Source of the DNA: Sinohyriopsis cumingii
Taxonomy: Eukaryota > Mollusca > Bivalvia > Unionida > Unionidae
DNA length: 64,000 nt
Direction: 5' to 3'
NCBI GenBank assembly: GCA_028554795.2
Contig: CM068835.1
Span: 59,001,219 to 59,065,218, forward strand
Part shown: in pieces, positions 24,300 through 36,820 of the stretch
Position numbering within the stretch: the first letter of the stretch is position 1
Layout of the letters: every line of letters starts with the position of its first letter
Notes under the pieces: model-generated
What the model saw: only the letters and a program-made list of their open reading frames with translations
Databases searched by the model: none
What the model was told of the DNA's origin: nothing
Position numbers and translations under genes: made by a program

Positions 24300-27200
24300 T
24301 AAAGCAAAAATGGAAGAAACAAATTTCCGGAGGGCTACTATCAACAGCAATGGGATAGACAAAGCGAAAGCAGACAAAGTAGCCAAAGAAACAAACTTTG
24401 ATGTAATAATGATACAAGAAACACACTATAGAATTAAGCCAGAGTTCAAAATTTTAGTAGAAGACAAACTTAACGCAATAAAGATATGCAACAATTTTGC
24501 AAATAATGATATTAGAGTTGGTTGCAACAATAATATTTTTAAAAAGCTGGGAAAGGTTTGAGGAGGGGGGAATTTGTTAAGGGACGGTTGCTACGTGTTA
24601 AAATGTTTAATTGGCATATTATAAATGTGTACATGCCAACTAATAGAAATAAGAAACTAATTTTAAAGAAAACTTATATACCTACCTACAACAATATTCG
24701 ATGGAAAAATCTAATCATAGGGGGAGATTTCAACTGGGTAACTATAAATTAAACCAGTCTAGCAGGATTGATAAATTTTACGGAAATTTTTATGATCCAT
24801 TAATACATATTAATACTGCAATAACCAACCAAAAGCTATCAGACCATTTCATGCTCACTATTGACCTAAAAATGAAAAAAATAGAAAAGTGTGGGCCAGG
24901 ACTATGGAAACTAAATAATAAGATTTTAAATGACAAAGAATATGTCGAAATAATAATTAAAAAAAGAAATTGAAACCGTCAAAAATGAAGAAAATATTAA
25001 TATAATAACTGATTGGGATGTTTTAAAAAACAAAATAAAAGGAATAAATATTCAGTACTCAAATAGAGGGCGGAAAAACCCCAGAAAAAAAAAAGACAAA
25101 CACGAACTCAAATTAGAACTAAGCAAAACAACAAACGACGATGGAGAAAGAAAAAAAAAACGATTGACAGACAAAATAAAAATCGTTGAAGAAGACGAAA
25201 ATCAGGGGAGAATAATAAGGGCGGGAAAATTTACAGAGATCTACAACGAGGCAAAAAACGTATATAAGCGAGAAGAATTTAGAAAAGGGGGTGATACAAT
25301 TTTAAACAATATCAAAATAAACAATGTAACCCATACTGTAAAAGAAGATATCCTAAATAATATTTCCAAATATTATAAAGAACTATACACCACACACCAC
25401 ACAGAACATATACTTCAGCACAATCGACAGCTACTTAAAAAATGTCGACTGTGAGATGACATCAGCAGTACATAGAGACCAATGTGATGATGTCATCTCA
25501 GATGAAGAAATCACAAAAGGTATATCAACACTCACAAAAGTCACCAGAGAAAGATGGACTCATCGTGGAATTCTACCAAAAGTTCCACGGTGAACTGACG
25601 CCGATCTTAAACGCTTTGTATAATAATATAGTTTTAAGTAAAAATAAAATGACTAAATCTATGAGGGAGGGAGTTATCTTAATTATATACAAAGGGAAAG
25701 GGAATAGAGACGAGATTAAAAACTGGAGGCCTATATCACTTTTAAACACGGACTATAAGATTTTAAGTAGGATTTTAACAAATACAGTAAAGGGTAGGAT
25801 AAACAAGATAATTAATGTAAATCAAACTTGTGGGGGAGGGATATACAAAACAATATTTTAAACATTAAAACTACAATTAACTACATAAATGAAACTGGTA
25901 TGATGAGTGCTATGGTACTCTTCGACCAGGAGAAAGCTTTCGACTGACTTGAACAAAACTGTATAAAGAATGTTTTTAAAAAATTTGGTTTCGGACCCAA
26001 TTTCCAAAATGGACCAAAATCCTACACACTGGGATAATTAAACGGGAAATGCACGAAAGAATTTGAAATACAACGATCAGTGATACAAGGATGTCCACTA
26101 TCAATGCTAGAATACGTAATGGCAATATAAATCTTACGTCACACGATAAGAAACAACCCAGATATACAAGCAGGGGCGTATTAACCATTAAGCAGACTAA
26201 GCACGTGCATAGGACACCAGGGCCAAAGGGGGCACCACAAAGTTGAGAAAAGGGTGAAAAGAAAGAAAGAAAAAAGAATGAAGATTTGTAAAAAAAACTG
26301 ATACAACTAGTGCAAATTGATCATGATGTTCTGTTTCTTGATCATGGTACACCCTAGGGTTATCTTCTCAGGTGTACGTGGAAAAGAGGGGGGCACCAAG
26401 ATTTGTCAGTGCTTAGGGCACCAGTGAGCCTTAATCCGCCCCTGATTATACAAGGCATACAAATACCAAACCTTAAAAAGAATTAAAAAATGCTCTAACA
26501 TGCATATGATTGCAACATCTTTATAAGAGAGGGGAAATGCTATAAGCGTCGGGTTCCAAAATAAACCACAACAAGCACGAAATCTTAAAAATAATTAACT
26601 GGAGGGGCAACCACCCTGGATTATCGCCCCCCCCCACTTACTGAGAGACACTGTAAAGGCTCTAGGGGTTTACTTTGGTAATAAAAAAAAAGAAGCTGTA
26701 GAAAATTATGAACATATTATCAATAAAATAAGAGAAAATGTGAAAATCTGGCCATGGCGCCATTACCTATCATGGAGCGGGCCCAAGTGGCCAAGACTTA
26801 TTTATACTCAAATATTAACTACATAATTAAATCCATAGATATGGATAATACAATTTTAAACAAAACAGACAACGAAATAATAGATTATATATGGAATCAT
26901 AAAATGCATCATGTAAAAAAGAGACATTATATAGGGCCAAAAGTAGAGGGGGCTTGGGGTTGCCGAGCCCTCTACTACTATAATTAACTAACATAATCAA
27001 TAGATTAAAAAAAAAAAATGCACTCAGACCCGGCTACAGCGTGAGAAGCACCGTACATCTACTGGTTCGGCTTCACCTTGAGAAACCGACCAGAGATATA
27101 CAAAAATAACAAATTAATATAAAAAAATCGAAGTGCCACGCAAACATATGAGAACTAATTTTAAAATATAGAGACAAAACAGATTTATGCAAAATTTAAT

Positions 27201-28935
27201 AAGTAAAAGTCACGCTTGGATTAGGGAGGAGGTAACCAAAAATATAAAATGTACAGTAGAGCAGGACAACTGAGGGGGTAAATTGGACAAAAAATTGGAA
27301 AAATTGGGGAAAATAAGATCTGTCAAAACACAAAGTATAATTTTTAAATACCTGCACAACACCTGGCTAACAAGCGAAGAAACAATCAAACATCGTATGC
27401 TGAGGATAATGCCGAAATGCCCTTTATGTAAAACAGCGAACTTCACCAAACTACATACGATTGTCCAATGTGATAAAACTAAACATAATAGGATAAAGTT
27501 AATAATGAAATTTGCAAAAAATATAAGTATAACAAAAATAACATTTTATTCATAGATTTAGACTACGAAAACAAAATCGTTCTTAAATGTATAGACTATA
27601 TAGTAACTACGATGATATCCTGTGGACAGGTGATAAAGATTTTTAAATAAGATACGTGGTAAAAATAAGAATATTAACCACAACAAGAACTCAATACGTC
27701 TTACGACGAATAGATACTTACCGTCAGGTTGATATAACGCAATTGATGTTGGAATTGGGGGAGAGAGGGGGAGGGAGGAATAGGTATTACAGACCGAAGG
27801 GTCGCGTAGCGCAATTGCGAGCTGATGCCATACCCATACCCCCTCCTCGCACCCCACAACAGCCATATTTCAAAGAAAATTTCAAATTCTATTTCAAATA
27901 TTTCAAAGAAACCCATATAACTTTTTTTTTAAAAGAGAAAAGGGAAGAAAGGAAGAAAGAAAAAAATAAAAGAATTTTGTAATTTAATTTTTTTTCTTCT
28001 TTCTCTGAAAGAAAATTCTAAAGACATATATAGGAAGGGATACAGGGAAAATATAAGGGGGAAGTAAATGGCGATGACATCATGGGGCTAAGTCACAGGG
28101 CTCAGTGAAGTGCACAGGCCCATCATGAGTCTTTGAAAACACCCAATGTAGAACATAAACAGACAAAATAAAGACACAAATACATACTGTATAACACTTA
28201 GTTTAAAACCCTACTAACTTCTCCCGCACTGCATGGTTGACCACTATAGAATAATGTGGTCTCATAAATACGTTTGGATCTTTCAATAAAGCATTATCAG
28301 ATAAACTAAATAAAGGAGGCCTAACGCGACCCAGGAAAAACACATAGAGAATAAAGAAGCGTGAACCTTGGATCGAGCGTAACCTACCTATCAACATCTT
28401 TAAAGACTATTATGAGGAACGACACATATTATCACTCGAATAATAAAATAGGAAATTATTTTTTTTAAACAAAATCTAAATAGTACACCATTCCATCGTC
28501 AAAATTAGAAAACCATAAAACAAATTAAAAGATACAATATAACATCATAAAGGAAGAAATACAACTGGGAAAGATATTTGATCTTTACTTGCTGTCTCAA
28601 ACATAAAGAAAATATAGCATACGCACAATATAACACCATTACATATAGCAAACACTGAGACCTAGGCGACATATAGCAAAGGTTACAAAACATTTCAAGG
28701 GAAGGAACTTCGAGCAAGGTGAGGGAAACCAGACTCGGACGAACAACCCTTTAGATAACACTATGGAAACATAAATACCCCATCAAAAATTCTAAAAACT
28801 AAATTTTTTATATAAAATTTTGTTTTAATAAAACGTAGAACACATCTGAGGGGGAAATACACAAATATAAAATACTTTTTATTTTTTTTGGAAATGGGGC
28901 ATCTGTCCGTTGCCCCCACCCCACTCCTAAAAAAG
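24300..28935 (+). mobile_element. Tx1/L1-like LINE with long 3' UTR, interrupted by a MITE
   Basis: Endonuclease pieces: DVIMIQETHYRIKPEF (24400-24447), IINVYMPTNRNKK, LIIGGDFNWV (24711-24740) and LSDHFMLTIDL. Reverse transcriptase: KSPEKDGLIVEFYQKF (25540-25587), LIIYKGKGNRDEIKNWRPIS (25680-25739), LLNTDYKILSRILTN, MVLFDQEKAFD-like at about 25910 and a QGCPLS motif at about 26088-26105. A C-terminal zinc motif CPLCKTANFTKLHTIVQC lies at 27418-27471. The LLNTDYKILSRIL block is typical of the L1/Tx1 group. A long non-coding 3' tail follows, shared with the copies at 16620-18480 and 18480-19115, ending near GGGGCATCTGTCCGTTGCCCCC. About ten frameshifts or stops make it inactive. A hAT MITE sits at 26171-26444. 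Confidence 0.82.
26171..26444. mobile_element. hAT-type MITE nested in the Tx1-like LINE
   Basis: Ends CAGGGGCGTATTAA and TTAATCCGCCCCTG are imperfect terminal inverted repeats of the hAT type. TATACAAG precedes the left end (26163-26170) and recurs at 26447-26454, two bases past the right end, consistent with an 8-bp target duplication with a minor later change. The interior (about 270 bp) has no coding capacity. It splits the LINE's RT region and so is younger than the LINE. Confidence 0.8.
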
Positions 28936-28937
28936 TC

Positions 28938-28959
28938 TGTGTGTGTGTGTGTGTGTGTT
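28938..28959. repeat. (TG)n microsatellite
   Basis: Eleven TG units immediately after the 3' end of the plus-strand Tx1-like LINE. Confidence 0.9.
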
Positions 28960-29123
28960 ATTATACCCATTACATTACTTGCAAAATATATACGGTGCTG
29001 ACATTTTCGGCAAGAGGGAGACCTACCGATATTCTGCATATAATTATTTTAATGTTTTTCAGAGCGAGAGTATTGGGGCCTGATCTGTTCAATATATTTC
29101 TCAACTGATACAGCAGGTATAAT

Positions 29124-29329
29124 CAGAGGCGTAGCTGGGGGGGGGGGGGGGAAGGGGAGTAATATGTCCCCGGGCGCCAAGGTACAGGGGCGCCAAAATG
29201 AGGCTTACAACGTTACATTATAATAAGTAAACAAGGGTAATATTCAAAAATGTGATTAAACGGGGAGGGGGCTGGGGCGCCAATTTTATAGTTCGTCCCC
29301 GGGCGCAAAATATCATAGCTACGCCTCTG
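29124..29329. mobile_element. hAT-type MITE with perfect 8-bp target duplication
   Basis: The 206-bp element begins CAGAGGCGTAGCT and ends AGCTACGCCTCTG, exact 13-bp terminal inverted repeats. It is flanked on both sides by GGTATAAT (29116-29123 and 29330-29337). An internal pair, CCCCGGGCGCCAAGG and CCCCGGGCGCAAAA, adds subterminal repeats. A G-run lies just inside the left end. No coding capacity. Confidence 0.92.
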
Positions 29330-29473
29330 GGTATAATAGAGACCCCCCCCCCCCGAGTTTGCCACAGAGCGCTCGTGTAATATACGGTTTAATACAAAAT
29401 ACATGATTGTGGGCAGGAATATACAAATTTTGGTCGATATACATGATCGTTGGTATCTATTCAAACGAGGGCC

Positions 29474-29607
29474 ATGAAATACATTAGCAAATTCCTACAG
29501 TATTTTAAGGCAGGCGATTACGAATTATTTAAACCACGTTTTTCATCTGTCACAGATTTTATAATCATTTTGAAGTGGCTGCTTTATCTCGAGGAAAACG
29601 AGCGGTA
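29474..29607 (+). other. Possible small exon or short ORF, unrecognised
   Basis: An ATG opens 44 codons with protein-like composition (FLQYFKAGDYELFKPRF, then WLLYLEENER) and reaches GAGCG followed by a consensus donor GTAAGT; unspliced it ends at TAA a few bases on. I do not recognise the peptide. Chance is not excluded at this length. Confidence 0.25.
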
Positions 29608-29609
29608 AG

Positions 29610-32600
29610 TGTTATACAAAACAAAATCTTAATAGCAATTTGATCACTTTTGCGTCATTTGACAGTAAGAATAGTAATAAATAGAGGATAATTTCTTTTC
29701 CTACGTTAGGCCTAATACCTGGTATGTTTTTTAGTGTGGTACACACACAAAAAACAACCCCAAAACAACACTAACAACATTTTAAAACACCCACAAAAAC
29801 GAGTGCCGTGCCGAAGCCACGGGCTAAAATGCTTTATTATCATTTTTTTTTATTTATAGCATCAATCACAAATTGAAATATATACAGCATTAGCGTTGGA
29901 AAAGAAAGTTTTCTTTTTGTTATATTTTTTTTTTCTCACCCTAGCGAAACACTTTCTGCAAATGACCTTAATAAAGAAAAATAATAAATTAACCTAAACC
30001 ACTTTGAATGTCGACCGTATCTTTTATTTACACGGCATCATGCGCGGAAGAAAATTCCAACTGAACCGGGATTTCAGACAGCAGATGAATTGAAGTTGAT
30101 TCATTGAACATCATTAGCAATTGTACAATCAAACAGATGCAACAATGAAAAGTGGAACTATGAAAAATCGAGAATGTTAGATTTGCGAAGGATTTATTCC
30201 GAATCATTGTCTGCTAATAGAGAATTCATGTCAGTTGCTGTGTCGGCGATGCCCACACAGCGCGCCGTCCAAATGTGAAGTTGCGTTTTGCTGACAGACA
30301 TAACACTGTGCCATAATTTATCTGATGGCATGTAAAGAAGCTGCTTAAATTATAGTATTTAAAAGTTTCTTCATTTTGTAAGAGCTCAAGAAATTAATTC
30401 TGGTTTGAAAGACAAGATGACGGTAAAACTCAGAAGACGTAGCTGTACAGTACCGTTGGTGTTGGAGACATCATAATAAAGGTAACTGCGTTAACTTCGC
30501 TTTTTGTTTGGTAATTTGTTGGATATTATCTTTTGCTGATCTTCTTTGAGTTTGGAGTAAATTTTACATTCTGAACATTTTTATTTGCACTTATCTGCTT
30601 AATATGTATTGCTGGGATATCATATAGAATATGAAGTCAGTATAATGGTACTATATTTTACATATTTGAATGATAAAAGACTGGTAAATGATATAATGAT
30701 AAACTACAAAATAAATGATTTGCCCATTATCCCAAATATGTTAATTAAAACAAACATTGAATGTAAATTCAGATATAATGAGCAGTTGTAAGAAATAACA
30801 TTTTATCCATTGAACCTGTTATGTGTTATCATCATCAGTTTTAAAATAAACACATGGAGACAAGTTTGCTTAAATTCTAAAATTAACACACACACACACA
30901 CACACACACATATGGTATTTTAATCTAATACAGAAATGGTGACATTGATATATGCAGACCAATAGTTTTTTTTCTTCTACAGATATAAATTAAAAAGCCT
31001 AATTCTGAGAGTTTCACCTACAACATTCATGATGGGAAAGGGCCACTAATTAAGAGCTGACATATGTGGAAGAAAAATACCATCCATGTTGAAAAGGGCT
31101 AGAGGTAATGTGAGAAAACATAATTTATCAATCTTATTTAACATATTGTTGATATTTTATCTCAACTGGTCAAAAGGCTAAGTGGGTTTATGTAATGGTC
31201 CAGAGTGTGTTATTTATTTCACATCCCCTTCTGTCTTTCAACAGTAAGAAATTAGCTACTTTGGAGTCCATAGCTCTGATCAATTTGTTTATATAAAACT
31301 TGGTTTTGGGCTTAAATCAACATCTTGGATAAATCTAATAATGAGCAAAATCCAAGTATATACATGTGATCATGTATAAGATTAGTTGAGTTTTTTAACC
31401 AGCCTAAAAGCCATACTTCCACAATATAGGCTAAAATCATTAAGTTGTCCTTGAAGTTTGATGAGTGTTAACCATTAATAATAATAAGGTGATCTCATCT
31501 GAGTATGTTACCACCGCATGCAATATTTATACATGTAGTGCAGTTTTTACTAAACTTAGAATACATGCTTATATAAATGAGATCTAGATTGAAGAAGTGA
31601 AGATGCATACAAATACATGAGGTTATAACCACTACTGCTGATTCAAGTTTGATCATGCTTGGCCATTGGGCTTATATAGTCAAGTTTCACAATGATGCTT
31701 ATTATGAGTGTGATAAAGGTATGGTAGTGAAGTGACCTTGCATCTGATTGGCAGAGTTTCTTATGATTTGCACAACGGTGTTTATGATCCAATTTAGATC
31801 TGACTTGTTTAATTATTTGCTTGTATGTCTGAGGCTATAAGCAAAATCTATGCATATAATGTGGTGGTTCTACATCTCACTAGCCATTCTTGCTACTGCT
31901 CTTAAAACTATTTCTCATTAATTTTATCAGACTTGGTGAATAGATTTATCTCATCAAGATATAGCAAAAGAGCAATTTTGTAAAAAAAATATTCATTCAT
32001 ATTAAACTCAAATTCCGCATCTGATTGGTTGACCTTGCAAATACTATAAGGGCTCTATTTCTGACAAAAAGATTATTTTGATCTAATGTAGCAGAAATGC
32101 TTATATGATCAAAACATTGAACATATTTGTTGACAAATAAGAAATAGTTTTTCATGCAAATTTGATAAACATTGATAAATCGGTTCATATCATTAAAAGC
32201 TTGGAAGAGTTTGATTACATGCGAGACCATCACATATTAATCATTCTTTATTTAGAGAATTATTTTTGTCAGGATTTAGTAAAATATGTAAAATCAATAT
32301 GGACTGGTTTTGTTATGTACAGCAACACTAGTTGTTTACTGAGTACTGAGGGAATTGGAGTAAGGCAAGGGTACATTGCAGTAGGTAACCTGGTTGACTT
32401 GATAACAGGATTTTAACACAAACATTTTTATCAGGAGTCTAGCATACTAACCATTGATTCACTGCAGATCCTGCCCCCATTAGTTACCTTTTAATACATA
32501 AAGCATTTGGGTTTTTTATGTCACAAATCCCATAGGGATTAAAATTAACATCATTGGTCTCACTAGATAGTTTCGTATTTTGACATCCCTCTAATTTTTA

Positions 32601-33130
32601 AGGTAGAAGGCATGAACCTAATTATCACAAGCCTAGCATTTATAAATTTACACATAAGCTAAATCTATAATGTGGTTCAGATTTACTTTGAGTTAGGCAT
32701 GGAAATAGGTTGGCTTGTTGGTGACTGCCTGTCACAGTTAGATGAGCATTGGAGATCATATGCGTAACTTAGTCTGCAAATGAGCTGCCGACTTTTATTT
32801 GTGTCTGCTACAGAGGTAAATATAAAAAAATCTTGATGGTAGAGGGGTGATGAAAAGTATGCTAATTAGTTATAGTACTAGTGAACTTTATTCATGCATA
32901 AGGCACATACTGATTCTTTTAGTTGCCTTGTCACAGAAAAATATTGAAAATAGCTATTTCTAGTAAAAAATGAATGTAAAATGTACCTGCATCCTTTGAC
33001 CCTACCAGAACCAAACTAAAAGCTCAAATTTGTGCAGCTGCTTTTGCTCATCACAAACATAATTGGGAGTATAACTGCTAACCCTACCCTCTAGCACACA
33101 TTTAAAATCTTTAGAGTTTTTAAATACAGC
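29610..33130. other. Largely unannotated intronic stretch
   Basis: AT-rich DNA with a (AC)n microsatellite at 30887-30910. A weak open frame at 32162-32416 contains TEGIGVRQG, vaguely like a LINE RT motif but without neighbouring blocks. No reliable gene or element was identified. Confidence 0.4.
30887..30910. repeat. (AC)n microsatellite
   Basis: Twelve uninterrupted AC units. Confidence 0.95.
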
Positions 33131-33584
33131 CAGGAATTAATCACAATTAATACTTCCAGTTCAGTACCCACGAATGTAGTTCTAGTCTATTTTTAGAACA
33201 TTTTTTCCTCTCTCATTTTGGTGGTGATAGAAGAGTTTTATTTATGCATTTTTGGTAGGGATTTAAAGGTAACTGTTTATTCTTGATAATATGAGCTCAG
33301 GGTGTTGTTGTCTGTATGTATTTTGGCGACAGTGCACAGTGAGTAATAAGGCCTTGGTGATGATCCGGAAGTGAAATACGTGTTCTGGTTACATGCTGTT
33401 ATGTTGACAGTCAATGATCTAAAAAAAGAGCAGGTCAACCTTTGACAAGAACTTCACCGTGAAGTCATCTTTGAAGGTATTTTAGATTAACATATGATTT
33501 GCATTGATTGTCACACAGTGGAAAGGTCAGTACTGAGAAACAAATGTAGAGAACATATAGTAAAATTAATTGTGTACTATGTCC
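33131..33584 (+). repeat. 455-bp direct repeat, copy 1
   Basis: Begins CAGGAATTAATCACAATTAA and ends AATTAATTGTGTACTATGTCC. It differs from the copy at 36366-36820 by three substitutions and a small change near the left end, about 99 percent identity, in an otherwise unalike neighbourhood. The ends show an imperfect inverted repeat (CAGGA...CACAATTAAT against ATTAATTGTG...TCCTG), suggesting a MITE, but no clear target duplication is seen. Confidence 0.9.
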
Positions 33585-33699
33585 TGTCAGGGCAGTATTG
33601 GAGCAAAGTTTAAATTGGTATAAAATCTTTATTATTAATGATAGACACATGAAATTTTAATATGTCATGTATATTGACTTTTAAAATATAAAAATGAAA

Positions 33700-33776
33700 T
33701 TAAAAGTAAATAATTAATTTTTATTTTAAAAATTTTAATAAAATTTTAAAAAATTAAAAAAAATAATTAAAAAACC
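33700..33776. repeat. Low-complexity A/T tract
   Basis: About 75 bases made almost wholly of A and T runs, lying shortly after copy 1 of the 455-bp repeat. Confidence 0.85.
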
Positions 33777-34439
33777 CCTAAAATGCACATATATAATATT
33801 TTTGGGAATCATATTAAATGTTATCAGCATGTATGTATTCCTACACCATATAAAAGCTCCAGTGTTGGATTTTTGTCACATTTTGTCAGAGAAAATATCT
33901 TTGTAGTCAAAATGAGACCTTCATTAAAAATACATGAAGACAAAATTATAATTTGTATTGGCCATTCAGACTATTTATTAAGGGTCCAGTCAGTTAATTT
34001 ATGTGTTTACGATGGGGTCACTTCCTGAGTAACAAACATCTGCTTGTATAGCCTTCAGTAATTCTTTATAAACATAGTTATAAGGTATTTAGTGAGAGGA
34101 CAGCGATGAAAACTTTATACTAGAACCTACTCAAGTTCTCTACTAAATCATTTTAAACTGTCTGAGAATGAAATACAGGTCAAAGGGATAAAATATGCTT
34201 CCCCCAGGTATATTTACCCTTGGATGTAAGAAAAAAGCAAAATGATGTAAGTTGAATACAAAATGCATTCCATTTCATTGTTCAGTTAGGTTAAGATATT
34301 ATTGGTGTAGTGCGGCATTGTGGCCTATATGATGTTATGGGAATTCTAATGATCCATCTTGCTTTATGCATTATTAATTACTAATACTATTTGTTAACTG
34401 ACACTCTAAAGATTACATAAGAAGCATTCAAACAAATTA

Positions 34440-35035
34440 TTTGAATTTAACTTTGTACATGGTTACATATCCCACATGTACAAATATCCATCCATTTTAG
34501 AATGTTTGGGATCAAAAGTTCACATTCAGTACATCATATAGGCTGACATTGTACCTATAGTGAACCTGTAAAGCACATTTATGGCTATGTGCATTGAAAA
34601 TATCCCAAAATGTTATTTTCATCATGAATATGCCTATGTATGGTAACATATTTCAATTTAGTACTTTGACAGAGTGCGGTATTGAAACATCAGCTGATAT
34701 CTGATTCCACTCAATCAATGAGCTTAATAATTGGTAACCAACACTCTTCAAAATACCATATAAATGTTCATATAGATCATTTGAATTATGTTTGCACATT
34801 TGATCTTAACAAGTACATTGTATATGTCCCACATATGCAAATTTCCATCCTTGTTTACAAGTTTTGGGGATGAGAATTTCACATTTAGCTGATGATATAG
34901 GTTTTCTTGGTGCTTATAGTTGATTTGTATGACCACATTTGGCTGTATTCACTTGCAATATCCAAAATTGTTATTTCCCTCATGAATAAGAATGCTTATA
35001 GTAACACATTCTAATTTAGTACATTGTCACTTGAC
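34440..35035 (+). repeat. Imperfect tandem duplication, period ~357 bp
   Basis: TCCCACATGTACAAATATCC at 34470 and GTCCCACATATGCAAATTTC at 34827 head two diverged units that share TTCACATT, TGGCTATGTGCA / TGGCTGTATTCA, ATGTTATTTTCATCATGAAT / TTGTTATTTCCCTCATGAAT and TAACATATTTCAATTTAGTA / TAACACATTCTAATTTAGTA. Identity is perhaps 70-75 percent, so the duplication is old. Confidence 0.75.
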
Positions 35036-36152
35036 TTTCCTGTATACTGGTATGTAATAATGTTTACACCAATGATCAAACCTCACCACCCCAACATTGC
35101 CTTAAACTTTATGATACATAGTCTACCTGATTAGTTATTTAACTTGTAAATGGCTAAATGTGCTTCTAGAAACCTCATATACTTTTAGGATGAATTTAAC
35201 ACTTTAATACATGGCCATTGCTTCACATTTCTGAGTGTCACTCTGTCAAGTTTAATATTTTCCCCCATGCTTGCAACCTTAATGTTAATTTGAAATCACC
35301 ATATCTAACACATTTTAACTTCATTTGCATAGATTTTACTGTTTTCTAGAATTAAGTGAAACATATTGTATCTTTTCAGGTCTAGCCTGGTATCTGGAAC
35401 AAAGTGTTAGAGTTGGATCAGCTTGGAAGCTCTCCTGAGTAGTCTGGTGGTAATAGCATGGTTTCATAAGGGCATGTGCAGTGTACTGCCATAAGTGACC
35501 AAGATTAGTTCATATCACCACACTGATATATGGCACCTCAAAGACATGGCTTAGGTTTTCATGAGAGAGATCAGCACCATTTTTCAGTAAAGTAGAACCT
35601 CCCTAGAAACTATTTTCCTATCCCATTGCCACCTTTTATTGTTATCGACATTGAAATGGAATGCATTTTTGCTATAAAACATGGTAGTGGTCCCATTAGA
35701 ACTTTAAATCTGAATGTGCTATTAGTTATGGAAACAACTGCCTAAGTACCTGACACAATAAATGTGGAACATAGCACCTGTCAGTGTTTCTTTAGTGTGT
35801 ACACCTATATGCATCTGGACAGGCATATTGCGGTTTGCTGCCAAAATCACTATGAGCTATGATGCTTCACTACCCCTGGGGAAAATGTTATCAGTTATAC
35901 AGACCCAAACTACCATTTGTTTTAAATATCATTCATTAGTCAACTTTTCTGTCTAAAATTTGTCAAACTGTGTTTTAAAACTTGTATGAAAATTTAAGTT
36001 TTCAATAAAATTTAGTTTTTAAAATTTAAATGTTTATTTAATTTGCCATTAAAACTGAATTTATCAACATTTGTAACTTTCAAACATATTTTTTAGACAG
36101 GGCTTATCTTGTATCACAATTAGGTTTTTACTGCATTGAAAAATTCCTATAA

Positions 36153-36260
36153 TTAAGGAAGATATAGCAAATTTAGTTTTGGTTTCTCAAGAGCACTTGG
36201 ACCAGAACTTGCACCCTGTGGAACACCAGCACTACATACTTTCTGACAGGTGTCACATGT
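36153..36260 (-). mobile_element. Small LINE reverse-transcriptase relic
   Basis: On the minus strand CSAGVPQGASSGPSAL resembles the GVPQGSVLGPLLF motif of LINE reverse transcriptases. Only this one block is visible, so family and extent are unknown. Confidence 0.35.
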
Positions 36261-36365
36261 TTTCCTTGCAAGGAAATTCAAAAAGACTTCATGTATAAAG
36301 TTGAAATAGGTATAGCATGCAAATATAAAAGTTTGACTAAAATTGGCGTAAAACATGGAGCCTGT

Positions 36366-36820
36366 CAGGAATTACATCACAATTAATACTTCCAGTTCAG
36401 TACCCACGAATGTAGTTCTAGTCTATTTTTAGAACATTTTTACCTCTCTCATTTTGGTGGTGATAGAAGAGTTTTATTTATGCATTTTTGGTAGGGATTT
36501 AAAGGTAACTGTTTATTCTTGATAATATGAGCTCAGGGTGTTGTTGTCTGTATGTATTTTGGCAACAGTGCACAGTGAGTAATAAGGCCTTGGTGATGAT
36601 CTGGAAGTGAAATACGTGTTCTGGTTACATGCTGTTATGTTGACAGTCAATGATCTAAAAAAAGAGCAGGTCAACCTTTGACAAGAACTTCACCGTGAAG
36701 TCATCTTTGAAGGTATTTTAGATTAACATATGATTTGCATTGATTGTCACACAGTGGAAAGGTCAGTACTGAGAAACAAATGTAGAGAACATATAGTAAA
36801 ATTAATTGTGTACTATGTCC
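36366..36820 (+). repeat. 455-bp direct repeat, copy 2
   Basis: Near-identical to 33131-33584, same orientation, 2.8 kb downstream. CCTGTCAGG stands at its left edge and also at the right edge of copy 1 (33583-33591). Confidence 0.9.

Noticed and set aside
27558-27982. Overlapping open frames on both strands after the Tx1-like ORF2
   Set aside because: They lie in the LINE 3' UTR, which is shared without frame conservation by the copy at 16620-18480.
32162-32416. Open frame with TEGIGVRQG as a LINE RT fragment
   Set aside because: Only one weak motif and no neighbouring RT blocks in any frame; the composition fits AT-rich noise.
33131-36820. LTR retrotransposon bounded by the 455-bp direct repeats
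   Set aside because: The repeats do not begin TG and end CA, no tRNA primer site or polypurine tract stands beside them, and the 2.8-kb interior has no gag, protease or RT signal.
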